From NCBI GenBank assembly GCA_963664715.2, contig CAXXUY010000006.1:62001-126000 (forward strand): DNA of 64,000 nt. The letters run 5' to 3'. The position numbers and the translations under genes were made by a program. Below are positions 17,392 to 26,525 of this stretch, piece by piece (the stretch's first letter is position 1; every line of letters begins with the position of its first letter). The notes beneath the pieces were generated by a model. That model made no database searches. It was not told the origin of the DNA and saw only the letters and a program-made list of their open reading frames with translations. This DNA comes from JAPOXR01 sp963664715. Lineage in GTDB: Bacteria; Pseudomonadota; Alphaproteobacteria; Rhodobacterales; Rhodobacteraceae.

Positions 17392-18013
17392 AATGGCGCT
17401 TATCCATGCTGGCCCGCCGTCAGGTTCCGGCGCACGACCCGGAAGTCGCACGGACAGGTAAAGGCAATGTCGCTGCACTCGTGAGACGCCCTGCCAAGTG
17501 AGCAACCTGATCAGGTCTCAACCTCGTCCTCTGGCACCGGAACCGGTCCGGGACCGCCAGGCTCGAATTCTCCGACGACAAAACAGGCTGGGAAGGCGAT
17601 AGCAGCGTGGCGGACCGGTTCGCCGGTTTCCGGCGCAACTGCCGCATCCCGTTATCGCCAACTCGAACGAGCTGACGTCCGTGGAATCCGTTTCCCGTTG
17701 CCGGGAGGATCATCGCGACTGCAGGACAGGAATTGCCTGAGTTGCTGGCAGGCCGCCCTTCCGCCACCCTCCGCCTCGCAAGGTCAAGCACCAAGTGCGG
17801 GTCAGCTATGTCCGGCATTTCTGCAAGATGGCTTTGGCATGCGGTGACCTCTGCCAGGCTTTCCTGCACCGGCCGCCGCTGATCGACAGCAGGTTCCTCC
17901 TGATTGTTACGCGCAGGAGTGCGCCCCGGCAGTTCCGGCTTACCCGGCCAAGTGCGAATCTTCCCGCACGATCCCGGACAAGCTTGCCTGAATGTTCCAG
18001 GCCGGCCGGCCTT
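17392..18013. other. Gene-less convergent region
   Basis: About 620 bases between the 3' ends of the sulfatase gene (plus) and the GntR gene (minus). Frames are open on both strands because the DNA is GC-rich, but none has a recognisable domain or a plausible ribosome-binding site. It could be a decayed gene. I see no RNA gene. Confidence 0.45.
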
Positions 18014-18718
18014 TCATTCTGCAACCCGCAGCCCCGTGCCCGCGTGCAATTCTCTCTTGTCGGCATCCGTCCCGGACAACAGTTCATTCGCCCGCTCGGT
18101 GGCGCGTTCAATGTGCTCGCTCATGAGCCTCACGGCGAGTTCCGCATCCACGGCCTTGACCGCGGCAAGGATTGCCTCGTGTTCCTGATGATGGGGATCA
18201 ACGAGGTCCGGGTGATTGACGACCATGTAGTGGGTAAGCCGTGCCAGACCGACATATTGCTCCGAGATGATCGACTTGGCTCGCCCGTAGGCCGACGGAG
18301 AAAGCAGGGCCAGGTGAATCTGCTCGTTCAGTTCAACCTTTCCCCAGAGGTCACTGCATTCGCGGTCGTTCTCCAGCAACGACTCGCATGCCGCGAGCGA
18401 TTCTGGCGTATGATGAGGCACGGCATCCCTCAGCACCATGGGCTCCAATACGCCCCGAATGCTGTTGATTTCCACAAGGTCGCGCCCGCAGATGTCGGCG
18501 ACAATTGGGCTGCGTCGCGTTCTCAGGATAATCAGATCTTCCGCTGCAAGAATTCGGATTGCCTCGCGGACCGGGACGATGCTTACGCCGAGCTCGTTGG
18601 CAAGAGGCATGATCTTGAGTTCGCTTCCACCCTTGAGTTCTCCTGCGATTATACGCTGCTTGATCTCTTCATAGATGGCCTGCGGTCCATCTCCGTATTT
18701 GACCAGTGTCTCTGCCAT
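18014..18718 (-). CDS. GntR-family regulator with FCD effector domain
   Basis: This 234-aa regulator has an N-terminal winged helix (IYEEIKQRIIAGELKGGSELKIMPLANELGVSIVPVREAIRILA) and an all-helical FCD domain with conserved Asp/His metal positions (RGVLEPMVLRDAV, EQIHLALL, HHQEHEAILAAVKAVDAELAVRLMSEHIERA). The frame is open to 18781, but the ATG at 18716-18718, 14 nt after the amidase stop, gives the normal length. It is the last gene of an eight-gene minus-strand operon (M24 hydrolase, binding protein, sulfatase, two permeases, ATPase, amidase, GntR) and probably autoregulates it. FCD regulators often bind small carboxylates; the effector is unknown. Confidence 0.9.
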   Translation of the reverse strand: MAETLVKYGDGPQAIYEEIKQRIIAGELKGGSELKIMPLANELGVSIVPVREAIRILAAEDLIILRTRRSPIVADICGRDLVEINSIRGVLEPMVLRDAVPHHTPESLAACESLLENDRECSDLWGKVELNEQIHLALLSPSAYGRAKSIISEQYVGLARLTHYMVVNHPDLVDPHHQEHEAILAAVKAVDAELAVRLMSEHIERATERANELLSGTDADKRELHAGTGLRVAE

Positions 18719-18732
18719 GCCTTGCTCCGGCC

Positions 18733-20199
18733 CTACCCCGCTGGCGCAGTCTGCAGGTGGATCCGGCTTGCGAACTTGCACAACATCAGATCCGCGTAAC
18801 TCCGTGCGATGAGTTGAACATTCGCCGGCATCTCACCGTCCAGTTTCCCTATCGGCATGCTCATCGCTGGAATGCCGGGCAGGCTGGCAAGGCCGAACCA
18901 GAAATGCTGCTCCACGACGGGGCGTCTTGTTCCGTTGACCTCGACCGTTCGCTCGAACGCACCATCTGCCATCTCGAAGAGCGGGGCAGTTCTTGCCCCC
19001 GAAGGGCAGATGAGCAGGTCGTAATCCTCGAAGAACCTGTCCCACTCTCTCGTGAATGAAAGGCGCTCTTCCTGCAGTTCGAGCCACTCGCGGTGCGAAA
19101 GTTCTGCCCCCCTTGCGCCTGGTTCGGAACACATCCTGTCGGTGCCCTTGTGGCTGTCCCTGGAAGGGGTCCATGCAGGGCTGAGTGACGGTCTCGTCGA
19201 CGTTTCTGCCCGAACCAGGAGATTCATGATCTCGGTGTGCCTGGGAAGGTCGATTGCCGGTTGGGCATCTCGATCGATCGTTGCACCGGCAAGTGCCAGG
19301 GCTTTTGCGAACCTGTCCATCCGGTCCAGATACGCGGAATCGACCGGGCACAGTTCATGTTCCAGCAGCACCGCAATCTTCAGGCTTTGCAACTGTTTCG
19401 GGCGGTGGTTCTTCAATCGGACCCGCCAGGCGGAACCTGGCGACGCAGGTCCGATCAGCACTCTCAGGAACGTCGCTGCATCGCGTGCCGATCGCGTGAT
19501 CGGTCCCGCCACGCCGATGTCCGGATCCCTTGCTTCGCCGAGCGGACTGTGCCCGCGCATCGGTATCAGGCCCCAGGATGGCTTGAGCCCGAAGACACCG
19601 CAATAATGGGCTGGCAAACGGATCGATCCGCCGAGATCGCTGCCAATGTCGGCATAACTCATGCCGGAAGCTACCGCTGCCGCAGAACCGCCCGATGAAC
19701 CTCCGACGCCGCGCCTGTAATCGTGAGGATTGCGGGTGTTCCCGCAAAGCGGGTTCCAGGTTTCCCAGTCACCCAGATAGGCCGGAATGTTCGTCTTGCC
19801 AAAGACCACGGCTCCGGCCCTTTCAAGACGTTCCACGACGATCGAACTCGCTTCCTTGAAATCTCCCTCGCGGTCGGGATCGCCCCAATGCGTCTGCCTG
19901 CCTTCCCAGTCGAAACACTCCTTTATCGTGACAGGAACCCCGTGCAACGGACCCAGACTGTAGCCGGCCCGTTGCAGCCGGTCGCACCTGTCGGCCGCAT
20001 TCCGGGCTGCAGCATACTCCATGTGGATGATCGCGTTGATGTCTTCATTGACCAGGAAAGCGCGCCCGTAGCACGATTCAAGTGCGTCCCTGGCGGTGGT
20101 TTCCCCGTTCCGGAAAGCTGCCTGCAGTTGTGACGCATCAGCGTAGATGGCCCCCGGCCCGGTTCCGGTGTTCCTGGCAAATTTCGGGCAAGGAATCAT
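18733..20199 (-). CDS. Amidase-signature family amidohydrolase
   Basis: The 488-aa enzyme has the Ser-cisSer-Lys triad of the amidase signature family: Lys93 in VTIKECFD, cis-Ser168 in VGGSSGGSAAAVASG, and the nucleophile Ser192 in GSDLGGSIRLPA. The length is normal and there is no signal peptide, so it is cytosolic. It overlaps the start of the downstream-transporter ATPase gene by 4 nt (start at 20199, ATPase stop at 20196), so it belongs to the same transcript. It presumably hydrolyses an amide of the imported compound or an intermediate. The family covers acylamidases, GatA-like and urethane hydrolases, so the substrate is open; no gatB/gatC neighbours argue against GatA. Confidence 0.9.
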   Translation of the reverse strand: MIPCPKFARNTGTGPGAIYADASQLQAAFRNGETTARDALESCYGRAFLVNEDINAIIHMEYAAARNAADRCDRLQRAGYSLGPLHGVPVTIKECFDWEGRQTHWGDPDREGDFKEASSIVVERLERAGAVVFGKTNIPAYLGDWETWNPLCGNTRNPHDYRRGVGGSSGGSAAAVASGMSYADIGSDLGGSIRLPAHYCGVFGLKPSWGLIPMRGHSPLGEARDPDIGVAGPITRSARDAATFLRVLIGPASPGSAWRVRLKNHRPKQLQSLKIAVLLEHELCPVDSAYLDRMDRFAKALALAGATIDRDAQPAIDLPRHTEIMNLLVRAETSTRPSLSPAWTPSRDSHKGTDRMCSEPGARGAELSHREWLELQEERLSFTREWDRFFEDYDLLICPSGARTAPLFEMADGAFERTVEVNGTRRPVVEQHFWFGLASLPGIPAMSMPIGKLDGEMPANVQLIARSYADLMLCKFASRIHLQTAPAG

Positions 20200-20972
20200 G
20201 TCGCCTCGAGAATCTTGCTCAGGAACTGCTTCAGCCGTTCATTCTGCGGGCTTCCGAAGATGTCGTCCGGCTTGCCTTCTTCCACGATGGCGCCCTCATC
20301 GAAGAAACACACACGGTCGGCGACCTCCCGGGCAAATCCCATCTGGTGAGTGACAAGAAGTATCGTGTAGTCGCCCGATTTCGCCAGATCGCGGATGACA
20401 TTCAGGACCTCGCCGACCATCTCGGGATCAAGTGCGGAGGTCGGTTCGTCAAACAAAAGGATTTCCGGACGCATGGCGAGTGCCCGGGCGATGGCCACCC
20501 GCTGTTGCTGGCCCCCGGAGAGCTGGCTGGGGTAATGGTCCCTCTTGTCACTGAGACCGACCATGTCCAGGAGTTCCAGTGCCTCCGCAGTGGCCTGCGC
20601 CTTTTGCAACCCCTTGGACTGCACGGGTGCCTCGATGCAGTTCTCGAGCGCGGTCATGTGGGGAAAGAGATTGAAGTTCTGAAACACCATTCCGATCTTT
20701 GACCGGATTCCCCTGATGTATGACTTGCTCGCCGGGACAAGCTGTCCGTTCTGCCGCATCAGGTTCAGGGGCTCGCCATCAACGAAAATGATGCCTTCCT
20801 GGATGCCTTCAAGAGTCATCAATACACGCAGGACCGTTGTCTTGCCGGATCCCGAGGGCCCGATGATCGCGACGACCTCGCTTTCATCGACGTGAAAGTT
20901 CAGGCCCTCGAGGACCTTGAGGTTGCCATAGACCTTCAGGACGTCTTCAAACCTGATCTTCGGGCTGCTCAC
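20196..20972 (-). CDS. Ehu-type polar amino acid/osmolyte ABC transporter, ATPase
   Basis: The 258-aa ABC ATPase has Walker A GPSGSGKTT, the Q-loop in MVFQNFNLFPHMTALEN, the signature LSGGQQQRVAIARALA, Walker B ILLFDEPTSALDPE and the switch His in LLVTHQMGF. The segment LRVLMTLEGIQEGIIFVDGEPL resembles EhuA, the ATPase of ectoine/hydroxyectoine importers, more than the usual histidine or glutamine ATPases. Four-nucleotide overlaps join it to the permease gene upstream and the amidase downstream. It powers uptake by the two permeases and the binding protein at 24089. The Ehu assignment is by similarity; the true substrate may be another zwitterionic osmolyte. Confidence 0.9.
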   Translation of the reverse strand: MSSPKIRFEDVLKVYGNLKVLEGLNFHVDESEVVAIIGPSGSGKTTVLRVLMTLEGIQEGIIFVDGEPLNLMRQNGQLVPASKSYIRGIRSKIGMVFQNFNLFPHMTALENCIEAPVQSKGLQKAQATAEALELLDMVGLSDKRDHYPSQLSGGQQQRVAIARALAMRPEILLFDEPTSALDPEMVGEVLNVIRDLAKSGDYTILLVTHQMGFAREVADRVCFFDEGAIVEEGKPDDIFGSPQNERLKQFLSKILEAT

Positions 20973-21634
20973 TTCAGGATGCTCCTTTTGAGCCTGACCT
21001 CCACGACCCGGACCAACTGTGCGGAAATCAGGCTCATGATGAGAAAGAACACGCCCGCAATCGTGATGGCCTCGGTGAACCGGTAGTATTCAGAGCCGAT
21101 CAGCTTCGATTCGTGCATGATCTCACCAACGGCTACGAATGAAAGCAAGGGCGTTTCCTTGAATATCGCGATCAGGTAATTTCCAAGGGCAGGTACGATC
21201 GGAGGAAGAGACTGCGGAAGTATGATCCGCCTGAAGGCGCTGAAAGTCGAGAGATTGAGTGCCGTGGCAGCTTCCCACTGACCGCGGGGAACTGCCTGCA
21301 GGCCAGCACGATAAACCTCGGCGCAAAGGGTTGAATTGTAGAGCGCAATGGCGATTATTCCCGAGGTCAACGGTGGCAGCACAATTCCCACTTCTGGCAA
21401 CAGGAAGAACACGAAGAATATCTGGACAAGCAGGGGCGTCGCCCTGATGACTTCGATGAACTCGGTCACGACTGTCGACACAACCGGGTTCTTCGACATC
21501 TTCAGAAGCATCAGGATCAGGCCGCCGACGAGTGCAAGCAGGAATGAAACGACAGTTGCATAGATCGTGATTCCTGCCGCATCCCAGAGCCGGGGAATGA
21601 CAACGTCTGCCGTGAAGTCCCACCGCCAGTCCAT
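20969..21634 (-). CDS. Ehu-type ABC transporter permease (EhuD-like)
   Basis: The 221-aa HisM-type permease has about five TM segments. The conserved loop is ALYNSTLCAEVYRAGLQAVPRGQWEAATALNLSTFSAFRRIILPQSLPPIVPALGNYL, with the EAA motif. It is followed 4 nt overlapping by the ATPase and preceded 3 nt by the second permease, so it forms the heteromeric channel of the importer. Inner-membrane location is clear from hydrophobicity. Confidence 0.9.
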   Translation of the reverse strand: MDWRWDFTADVVIPRLWDAAGITIYATVVSFLLALVGGLILMLLKMSKNPVVSTVVTEFIEVIRATPLLVQIFFVFFLLPEVGIVLPPLTSGIIAIALYNSTLCAEVYRAGLQAVPRGQWEAATALNLSTFSAFRRIILPQSLPPIVPALGNYLIAIFKETPLLSFVAVGEIMHESKLIGSEYYRFTEAITIAGVFFLIMSLISAQLVRVVEVRLKRSILK

Positions 21635-21637
21635 GGG

Positions 21638-22360
21638 TCAATGCTCCCGATTCAGATGCCTGGTGAACCGGTCTTCGAGTGCACTGCCGCCAAACCGGAC
21701 GAACTGGGCAAAGCAATAGTAGAGCATTACCGTAACGGCGAAGATCTCTAGCGTCCTGTAGTGAAGCTGGTTCTGCTGGGCTGACGCGTACGTGATATCG
21801 ACAAGCGTGACTGCCGAAACAAGCGAGGTCGCCTTTATCAGCTCGATGGTCAGGTTTGTCATTCCTGGCGTCATGACCATGATGGCCTGGGGTATCTCGA
21901 TGCGGGTCAACCGCCTCCAGTCGGTCAGGTTCAATGCAATCGACGCCTCCAGCTGGCCCCTCGGGACAGCCGCCATCGAGCCGCGGACGATTTCTGCACC
22001 GTATGCACCGAAATTGAGGCCGATACCCAGGATTCCGGCCGTCATCGGTGTAAGCACAATTCCGAATTCGGGCAGGACGAAGTAGAGCCAGAAGAGTTGT
22101 ACCAGAAGGGACGTTCCGCGGAATACCTCGATATATGCGATCGAGATCCACCGGATTACAGCGACCGAACTGTCCTTTGCGATGCCGGCGACAAACGACA
22201 TGACGAGAAAGAGCAGCGCAGCGAACACGGAGACCTGGAACGTGACCACGGCGCCGCGCAGCAATGCCGGCAGAAACACCCGCATCTCGGAAAATGTCGC
22301 GAAACTGAGTCCGAAGAGGAACCCGGAGAGGGCAAGCACAGCTGCAATTCGTGTCACCAC
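21638..22360 (-). CDS. Ehu-type ABC transporter permease (EhuC-like)
   Basis: This HisM/HisQ-type permease carries NFGAYGAEIVRGSMAAVPRGQLEASIALNLTDWRRLTRIEIPQAIMVMTPGMTN, a complete EAA loop, and about five TM segments. The frame runs back to an ATG at 22402, but a strong GGGAGGAG site lies 6 nt before the GTG at 22358-22360, so I place the start there (240 aa). It pairs with the permease at 20969. The gene directly follows the sulfatase gene, 81 nt away. Confidence 0.88.
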   Translation of the reverse strand: MVTRIAAVLALSGFLFGLSFATFSEMRVFLPALLRGAVVTFQVSVFAALLFLVMSFVAGIAKDSSVAVIRWISIAYIEVFRGTSLLVQLFWLYFVLPEFGIVLTPMTAGILGIGLNFGAYGAEIVRGSMAAVPRGQLEASIALNLTDWRRLTRIEIPQAIMVMTPGMTNLTIELIKATSLVSAVTLVDITYASAQQNQLHYRTLEIFAVTVMLYYCFAQFVRFGGSALEDRFTRHLNREH

Positions 22361-22441
22361 GGACGACTCCTCCCTCGCTTTGACTTGACCTCTCGCATGC
22401 ATGCGGCCCCGGCAAAGGTCAGGGCAGCAACCTATTCCTGC

Positions 22442-23995
22442 CTACCGGGCCTGACCGGACCGGAGGCTGTCGACGCCCCTGTAGCACCAGTCGTTGTAGG
22501 TGCTGCCTCGGCGCAGGTAGCGTCCGCCCGTTGGCGAGTGCGGGTCGTCCCAGGAAAAGACCTTCCCCATTTCAAGCGCCTCTCTAACCAGGAGCCGGGT
22601 CTTCTGGTTCTGGATTATCCTGGCCCGAAGCTCCTTCAGATCACCCCAGGTTTCGTCGGCCAGTCTCCGCAATTCCGATTCCTGTTCAGCGGTTCGGGCC
22701 CGCCCGGCCAGGTTGTCCAATTCGAGCGGGTCCTCATCGAGATCGAAGAGAAGCGGTTCGGTGGAAGCGGAATAGATGTACTTGTACGGACCTCGCTTGA
22801 CCATCATGACGGGTTCGACCACTCCCTCGCACGTCATTTCACTGAACACGGTGTCAGGCCAGCCCTGTGCATCGCCCGATGCGAGCGGGATGATGCTGTT
22901 TCCGGCAACCGGTTCGACCGGTTCGAACGATTGCGATTCGTCGGCAATGTCCAGGAATGTTGGCAGGAGATCGATCAGTGAAACGTTTTCCCGGACGCGT
23001 CCCGATGAAAATCCCGGTCCGCTGAGGATCAACGGAACCTTGACGGAATCCTGGAAGAACACCTTCTTGAACCACATGCCGCGCTCACCGAGCATCTCAC
23101 CGTGATCGGAAGTCAGTATGATGGTCGTGTTGTCGGCGAAACCCGCCTCCTCCAGAGCGTCCAGTACACGTCCGATCATTCCGTCGATGTAGGACATTGA
23201 GCCGTAATAGGCGCGGCGGGCATTGCGGATATGCTGTTCGGTAATCCCCGGCGAAGAGAGATTGTAGTGGCGGTAGATCCTCCTGCTGTGTTCATCGATG
23301 CGGCTTTCATCGAGCAGCCCCACAACCGGCAGTTCGATCTCGTCATCCGAGTACATGTCCCAGCAGGATTGCGTGCAGAGGAACGGCTCATGTGGATGGG
23401 TAAAGGATACTGTCAGGAAGAAATTGCGGGAATCCTTGCTTCTGGCCAGATCGAACAGCTCTTGCTCGGCGCGAAATCCCACCTCCTCGTCATAATCCAT
23501 CTGAACTGTCCTGGACACCGGTCCGGCCTCGACCAGCGCCCTGTGCGCGTCCGTGGCAAAATCATCATCCACGCCGTCCCATTGCGGCAGCATCCGGATG
23601 TCTGCGGAGTAGATTTCGGGCGTCAGGCGTTCCTCGAAACCGTGCAGTTGGTCCGGTCCGATGAAGTGCATCTTTCCGCAGAGCGTCGTCTGGTAACCCA
23701 GCAATCGCAGGTAGTGCGCAAGTGTCGGAATCGTTGCACGAAACTCCGAAGCATTGTCGTAGCACTCGATGCTGCTGGCGAGTTGACCGCTCATCATCGA
23801 GAACCTGGACGGCGCGCAAACGGGAAAGTTCGTGTAGGCGTTGTCGAACACCACGCCCCGCTCTGCAAGCCGCTGGATGTTTGGTGTCCTGGCGGTCCTG
23901 CCGCCATAGGCCGACAATGCCGACGCGGCCTGCTGATCAATCATCAGGAAGAGGATGTTCGAACGCTTGTACATTTCCGGTGTTTCCCGACCCAT
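22442..23995 (-). CDS. Choline-sulfatase-like formylglycine sulfatase
   Basis: The 517-aa protein closely follows choline-O-sulfatase (BetC): NILFLMIDQQAASALSAYGG, the formylglycine Cys60 in PVCAPSRFSMMSGQLASSIECYDNASEF, LCGKMHFIGPDQLHGFEERLT, THPHEPFLC, and TSDHGEMLGERGMWFKK. BetC members end with a distinctive C-terminal extension; here REALEMGKVFSWDDPHSP fits, but the last 30 residues diverge, so the substrate may not be choline-O-sulfate. A start at Met8 (23974) is possible. It lies inside the importer operon, between the binding protein and the permeases, so its substrate is very likely what the importer brings in. It is cytosolic and needs formylglycine maturation. Confidence 0.85.
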   Translation of the reverse strand: MGRETPEMYKRSNILFLMIDQQAASALSAYGGRTARTPNIQRLAERGVVFDNAYTNFPVCAPSRFSMMSGQLASSIECYDNASEFRATIPTLAHYLRLLGYQTTLCGKMHFIGPDQLHGFEERLTPEIYSADIRMLPQWDGVDDDFATDAHRALVEAGPVSRTVQMDYDEEVGFRAEQELFDLARSKDSRNFFLTVSFTHPHEPFLCTQSCWDMYSDDEIELPVVGLLDESRIDEHSRRIYRHYNLSSPGITEQHIRNARRAYYGSMSYIDGMIGRVLDALEEAGFADNTTIILTSDHGEMLGERGMWFKKVFFQDSVKVPLILSGPGFSSGRVRENVSLIDLLPTFLDIADESQSFEPVEPVAGNSIIPLASGDAQGWPDTVFSEMTCEGVVEPVMMVKRGPYKYIYSASTEPLLFDLDEDPLELDNLAGRARTAEQESELRRLADETWGDLKELRARIIQNQKTRLLVREALEMGKVFSWDDPHSPTGGRYLRRGSTYNDWCYRGVDSLRSGQAR

Positions 23996-24088
23996 TCGAA
24001 AGGGGTGATTGTCCCGGCAGAATTGCAGGCCAGCGGCCGGCGCTGCTACCGGGATGGCAGCGCCGGCGATTCCTTCGGACCTGGCTGG

Positions 24089-24940
24089 TCAGCCTTCACA
24101 CAGGTCGGAGGTCATTTGCGAAGGCAGTTCGTCCGCCATCATCCCGTGCTTCTCGAAGATCGCAAGGTGTTCCGGCGAACCGACAAAGGCGGTCAGTTCC
24201 TCGTTGAACGCGTCAACAAAGTCGCCGTCTTCCTTGCGGAACGCAAACGCTCCGTGCGGCATCGCCACCTTTCCTGCCACCATGTTGAACGCCGGGACCA
24301 TCTCCAGATCCTGTTCCGGCACCCCGTTCACCACTTCACGGCTTCCGGGCACGGACAGAGCATAGACTTGTGCCCTGTCGGCCCGCAATGCGGCAATGGC
24401 TGTCGGGTTGTCGGGAATCTGCATGATGTTGGCTTCCTCAACGCCCGAATCCCGGGCATATGTGGCCTGTGCGGCACCCGAGATCACTGCGACCGACAGT
24501 CCCTTCTCCGCAATCGAATCATAGTCGGTTACTCCGTGCGGATTGCCCTTCATCACGATCAGGGATTGCTGGATTCCGAAGGTCGGTTCCGAGAAACGGA
24601 CTTCGACGCAGCGCTTCGGTGTAACGAACATGCCCGCGGCAACGACATCAAATCGCTCCGACTTGACGCCCGGGATGAGTGCGCCCCACTCGATCGCCTT
24701 CGCGTCGGCAATTCCGCCACCCAGCCGCTCAAGTACCGCTTTCAGGGTATCGACATCAGTACCGGTCAAGACTCCGTCTTCGTCAGTGTAGGCATATGGC
24801 TTGAAATTGTAGAACGCGACGTTCAGCCCGTCGCCCATGGCCTGATCCATCAGGCCCTGGGCATGAGCGGCCAGCGATCCCATCGCAACCGCTCCCGCGA
24901 GCCCTGCTGTAACCAGCTTGTTTTTCCAACCTGTCTTCAT
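24089..24940 (-). CDS. Ehu-type ABC transporter substrate-binding protein (EhuB-like)
   Basis: This 283-aa periplasmic binding protein (family 3) has a signal peptide (MKTGWKNKLVTAGLAGAVAM, cleavage near AHAQG). The mature part shows FYNFKPYAYTDEDGVLTGTDVDTLKAVLERLG, WGALIPGVKSERFDVVAAGMFVTPKRCVEVRFSEPTF, which resembles the ectoine-binding EhuB family closely. It has Cys residues near the start of lobe 1 and at the C-terminus. An AGGAG ribosome-binding site precedes the ATG. Ligand is inferred: a cyclic or zwitterionic osmolyte such as ectoine, or a sulfate ester such as choline-O-sulfate. Confidence 0.88.
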   Translation of the reverse strand: MKTGWKNKLVTAGLAGAVAMGSLAAHAQGLMDQAMGDGLNVAFYNFKPYAYTDEDGVLTGTDVDTLKAVLERLGGGIADAKAIEWGALIPGVKSERFDVVAAGMFVTPKRCVEVRFSEPTFGIQQSLIVMKGNPHGVTDYDSIAEKGLSVAVISGAAQATYARDSGVEEANIMQIPDNPTAIAALRADRAQVYALSVPGSREVVNGVPEQDLEMVPAFNMVAGKVAMPHGAFAFRKEDGDFVDAFNEELTAFVGSPEHLAIFEKHGMMADELPSQMTSDLCEG

Positions 24941-25025
24941 CTTGGCTACTCCTTTCTGAATGCCTGTTGGCGTGTCCGCGCAAATGCCACTCCACGCAGA
25001 CGAGTTTCAATTTCCTGCTCATGCC

Positions 25026-26189
25026 TCACGTTTCGATAACGGGAATGTCCCACTCTGCGGCCGGAGCCGACAGGAGGTCCGGGTCGTTCGAGGTCACCGC
25101 CCAGTTGTCCTCCGCATTGATGAACCCGAGATGATTCGAGAAGTTCGGGTTGCAGGCGAAGACGTTTCCTGTCTCGAAAGTGACGTCCTCGAACGCTGCA
25201 AGAGACGGAAACTCCGTCGTTTCGATACCGACCCCGTGGCCGACACGCCCGACGCCCATGGTCTTGAGGCCGCGCTCCTCCAGGTAACTGTCGACAACCG
25301 CGATGACGTCGGCCGGCTTGTTTCCGGCCCGCAACTGCATGTTGCAGTCATGCCGGAGTTGCATCGTCCAGCGATAGAACTCCGCGAGTTCTTCGGATGG
25401 TGGACCGACCGAGGCGGTTCTGGCAAGATCCGACCAGTAACCGCGGTATGAGACGCCGACGTCGAAGCCGAGCGTCTCGCCCTTGCGGATGACCCGGTCG
25501 GTCGGCAAGAGCACGATGCCTTTCTCGTTGGCCCCGGACAGCACGCAGAGAAGGGAGAGTTTCTCGGCGCCGCCCTCGATCAGCTTTCCGCGCAGGATCC
25601 GTGCGACCTGGTTCTCGGTCATTCCTGCATGAACCTCGCCGAATGTCCTCGCCTGTGCCTCGGCACTGATGATCGCGGCGCGGCGCATGTATTCGATTTC
25701 GAGGGTCGACTTGACGTTCCGGACGGCGAGAATGATATCGGCGGCATCGACGAATTCCGCGCCGGGAAGACCATTCATCACGTCCTGGAAACCGCGGTAA
25801 CTGATGCCCAGATACTGCTCCCTTCCAAGTTCACACCCGATACGCGCCTTCGCCAGGCCGACATCCCCGAGAACGCCTGCGATGAATTCCGGATGCCCCG
25901 TCAGGCCGCCGGTTGTCCGGACATCGGCGACAAAACACGTCTGTTCAACCTGGGCCATCTCGAACGGCATGGTGATCAGTGTCGGATCGCCATCCTTTGG
26001 CAGAATGAACATGTAAGGACGAATCTTGTCGACCGCGCATTGCTCGGAGCGGTGCCCGCTGTAGTACTGGTAGTTCAGGCGTTCTGTGATCAGGAGCGCA
26101 TCGATCTTCTTCTCGGCCATGAGGGCACGCGTCCTCGCGTAGCGATCCTCGAATTCCTCTCGTGGAAAATCCGCGAATTCCGGCTCCAT
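25026..26189 (-). CDS. M24-family hydrolase (Xaa-Pro dipeptidase/ectoine hydrolase/creatinase-like)
   Basis: The 387-aa pita-bread protein begins MEPEFADFPREEFEDRYART; the open frame extends far upstream but over the divergent gene, so the ATG at 26187-26189 is correct. A creatinase N-terminal domain is followed by the M24 domain: FDVGVSYRGYWSDLARTASVG supplies two Asp ligands, GRVGHGVGIETTEFPS the His, and NAEDNWAV one Glu. The usual ligand Glu in the IEP position reads FACNPNF, an Asn. That suggests altered or lost metal binding, as in creatinase-like members. It is the first gene of the importer operon. DoeA (ectoine hydrolase) is the closest role model given the Ehu-type importer and DoeB-like neighbour. 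Confidence 0.85.
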   Translation of the reverse strand: MEPEFADFPREEFEDRYARTRALMAEKKIDALLITERLNYQYYSGHRSEQCAVDKIRPYMFILPKDGDPTLITMPFEMAQVEQTCFVADVRTTGGLTGHPEFIAGVLGDVGLAKARIGCELGREQYLGISYRGFQDVMNGLPGAEFVDAADIILAVRNVKSTLEIEYMRRAAIISAEAQARTFGEVHAGMTENQVARILRGKLIEGGAEKLSLLCVLSGANEKGIVLLPTDRVIRKGETLGFDVGVSYRGYWSDLARTASVGPPSEELAEFYRWTMQLRHDCNMQLRAGNKPADVIAVVDSYLEERGLKTMGVGRVGHGVGIETTEFPSLAAFEDVTFETGNVFACNPNFSNHLGFINAEDNWAVTSNDPDLLSAPAAEWDIPVIET

Positions 26190-26207
26190 AATCCCTGCAA
26201 CACCCTG

Positions 26208-26235
26208 TTGACCTGCCAATGATAATAGATAATAT
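26208..26235 (+). promoter_or_regulatory. Sigma-70-like promoter between the divergent operons
   Basis: TTGACC and TAATAT are separated by 16 nt in an AT-rich island about 20-45 nt upstream of the M24 start codon and reading toward the aminotransferase gene, leaving a leader of roughly 285 nt. Minus-strand promoter elements overlap the same AT-rich patch. A regulator bound here could control both operons. Confidence 0.4.
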
Positions 26236-26525
26236 ATTGTTTGACGCAAGCAGTTTTTCGGAGTGACGGCGGATGCCCAGCCCAGGAGGGACCCGATGCC
26301 AGTTCCGCATGGCCGGAATGACGGCCAGCCTTCAAGGGATCCCGGCGGGCAACACCGGAAGAGCCCCGGGCCGGAATCACCCTTGCGACGCTGCGGCGCC
26401 TGATCCGGGAGAGACCGCGCATCCGTCCGTTCCCGGTGTCCGGATTTCGGCGGCAACTGAGCCAGGAGAATGGCGTAATCCGTCGGCGCATGTGCCGCCC
26501 CGGCCCCGGATCTCCCCGTGTGCAG

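Noticed and set aside
17795..18799. 334-aa plus-strand frame
   Set aside because: Opposite the GntR gene; no domain seen.
23231..25039. 602-aa open frame on the plus strand
   Set aside because: It lies opposite the betC-like sulfatase and EhuB-like genes, has no motif, and is an artefact of GC-rich codon use.
25026..26189. DMSP lyase DddP as identity of the M24 protein
   Set aside because: The N-terminal layout and the metal-site sequence differ from the DddP sequence I can recall, and the neighbours are osmolyte genes.
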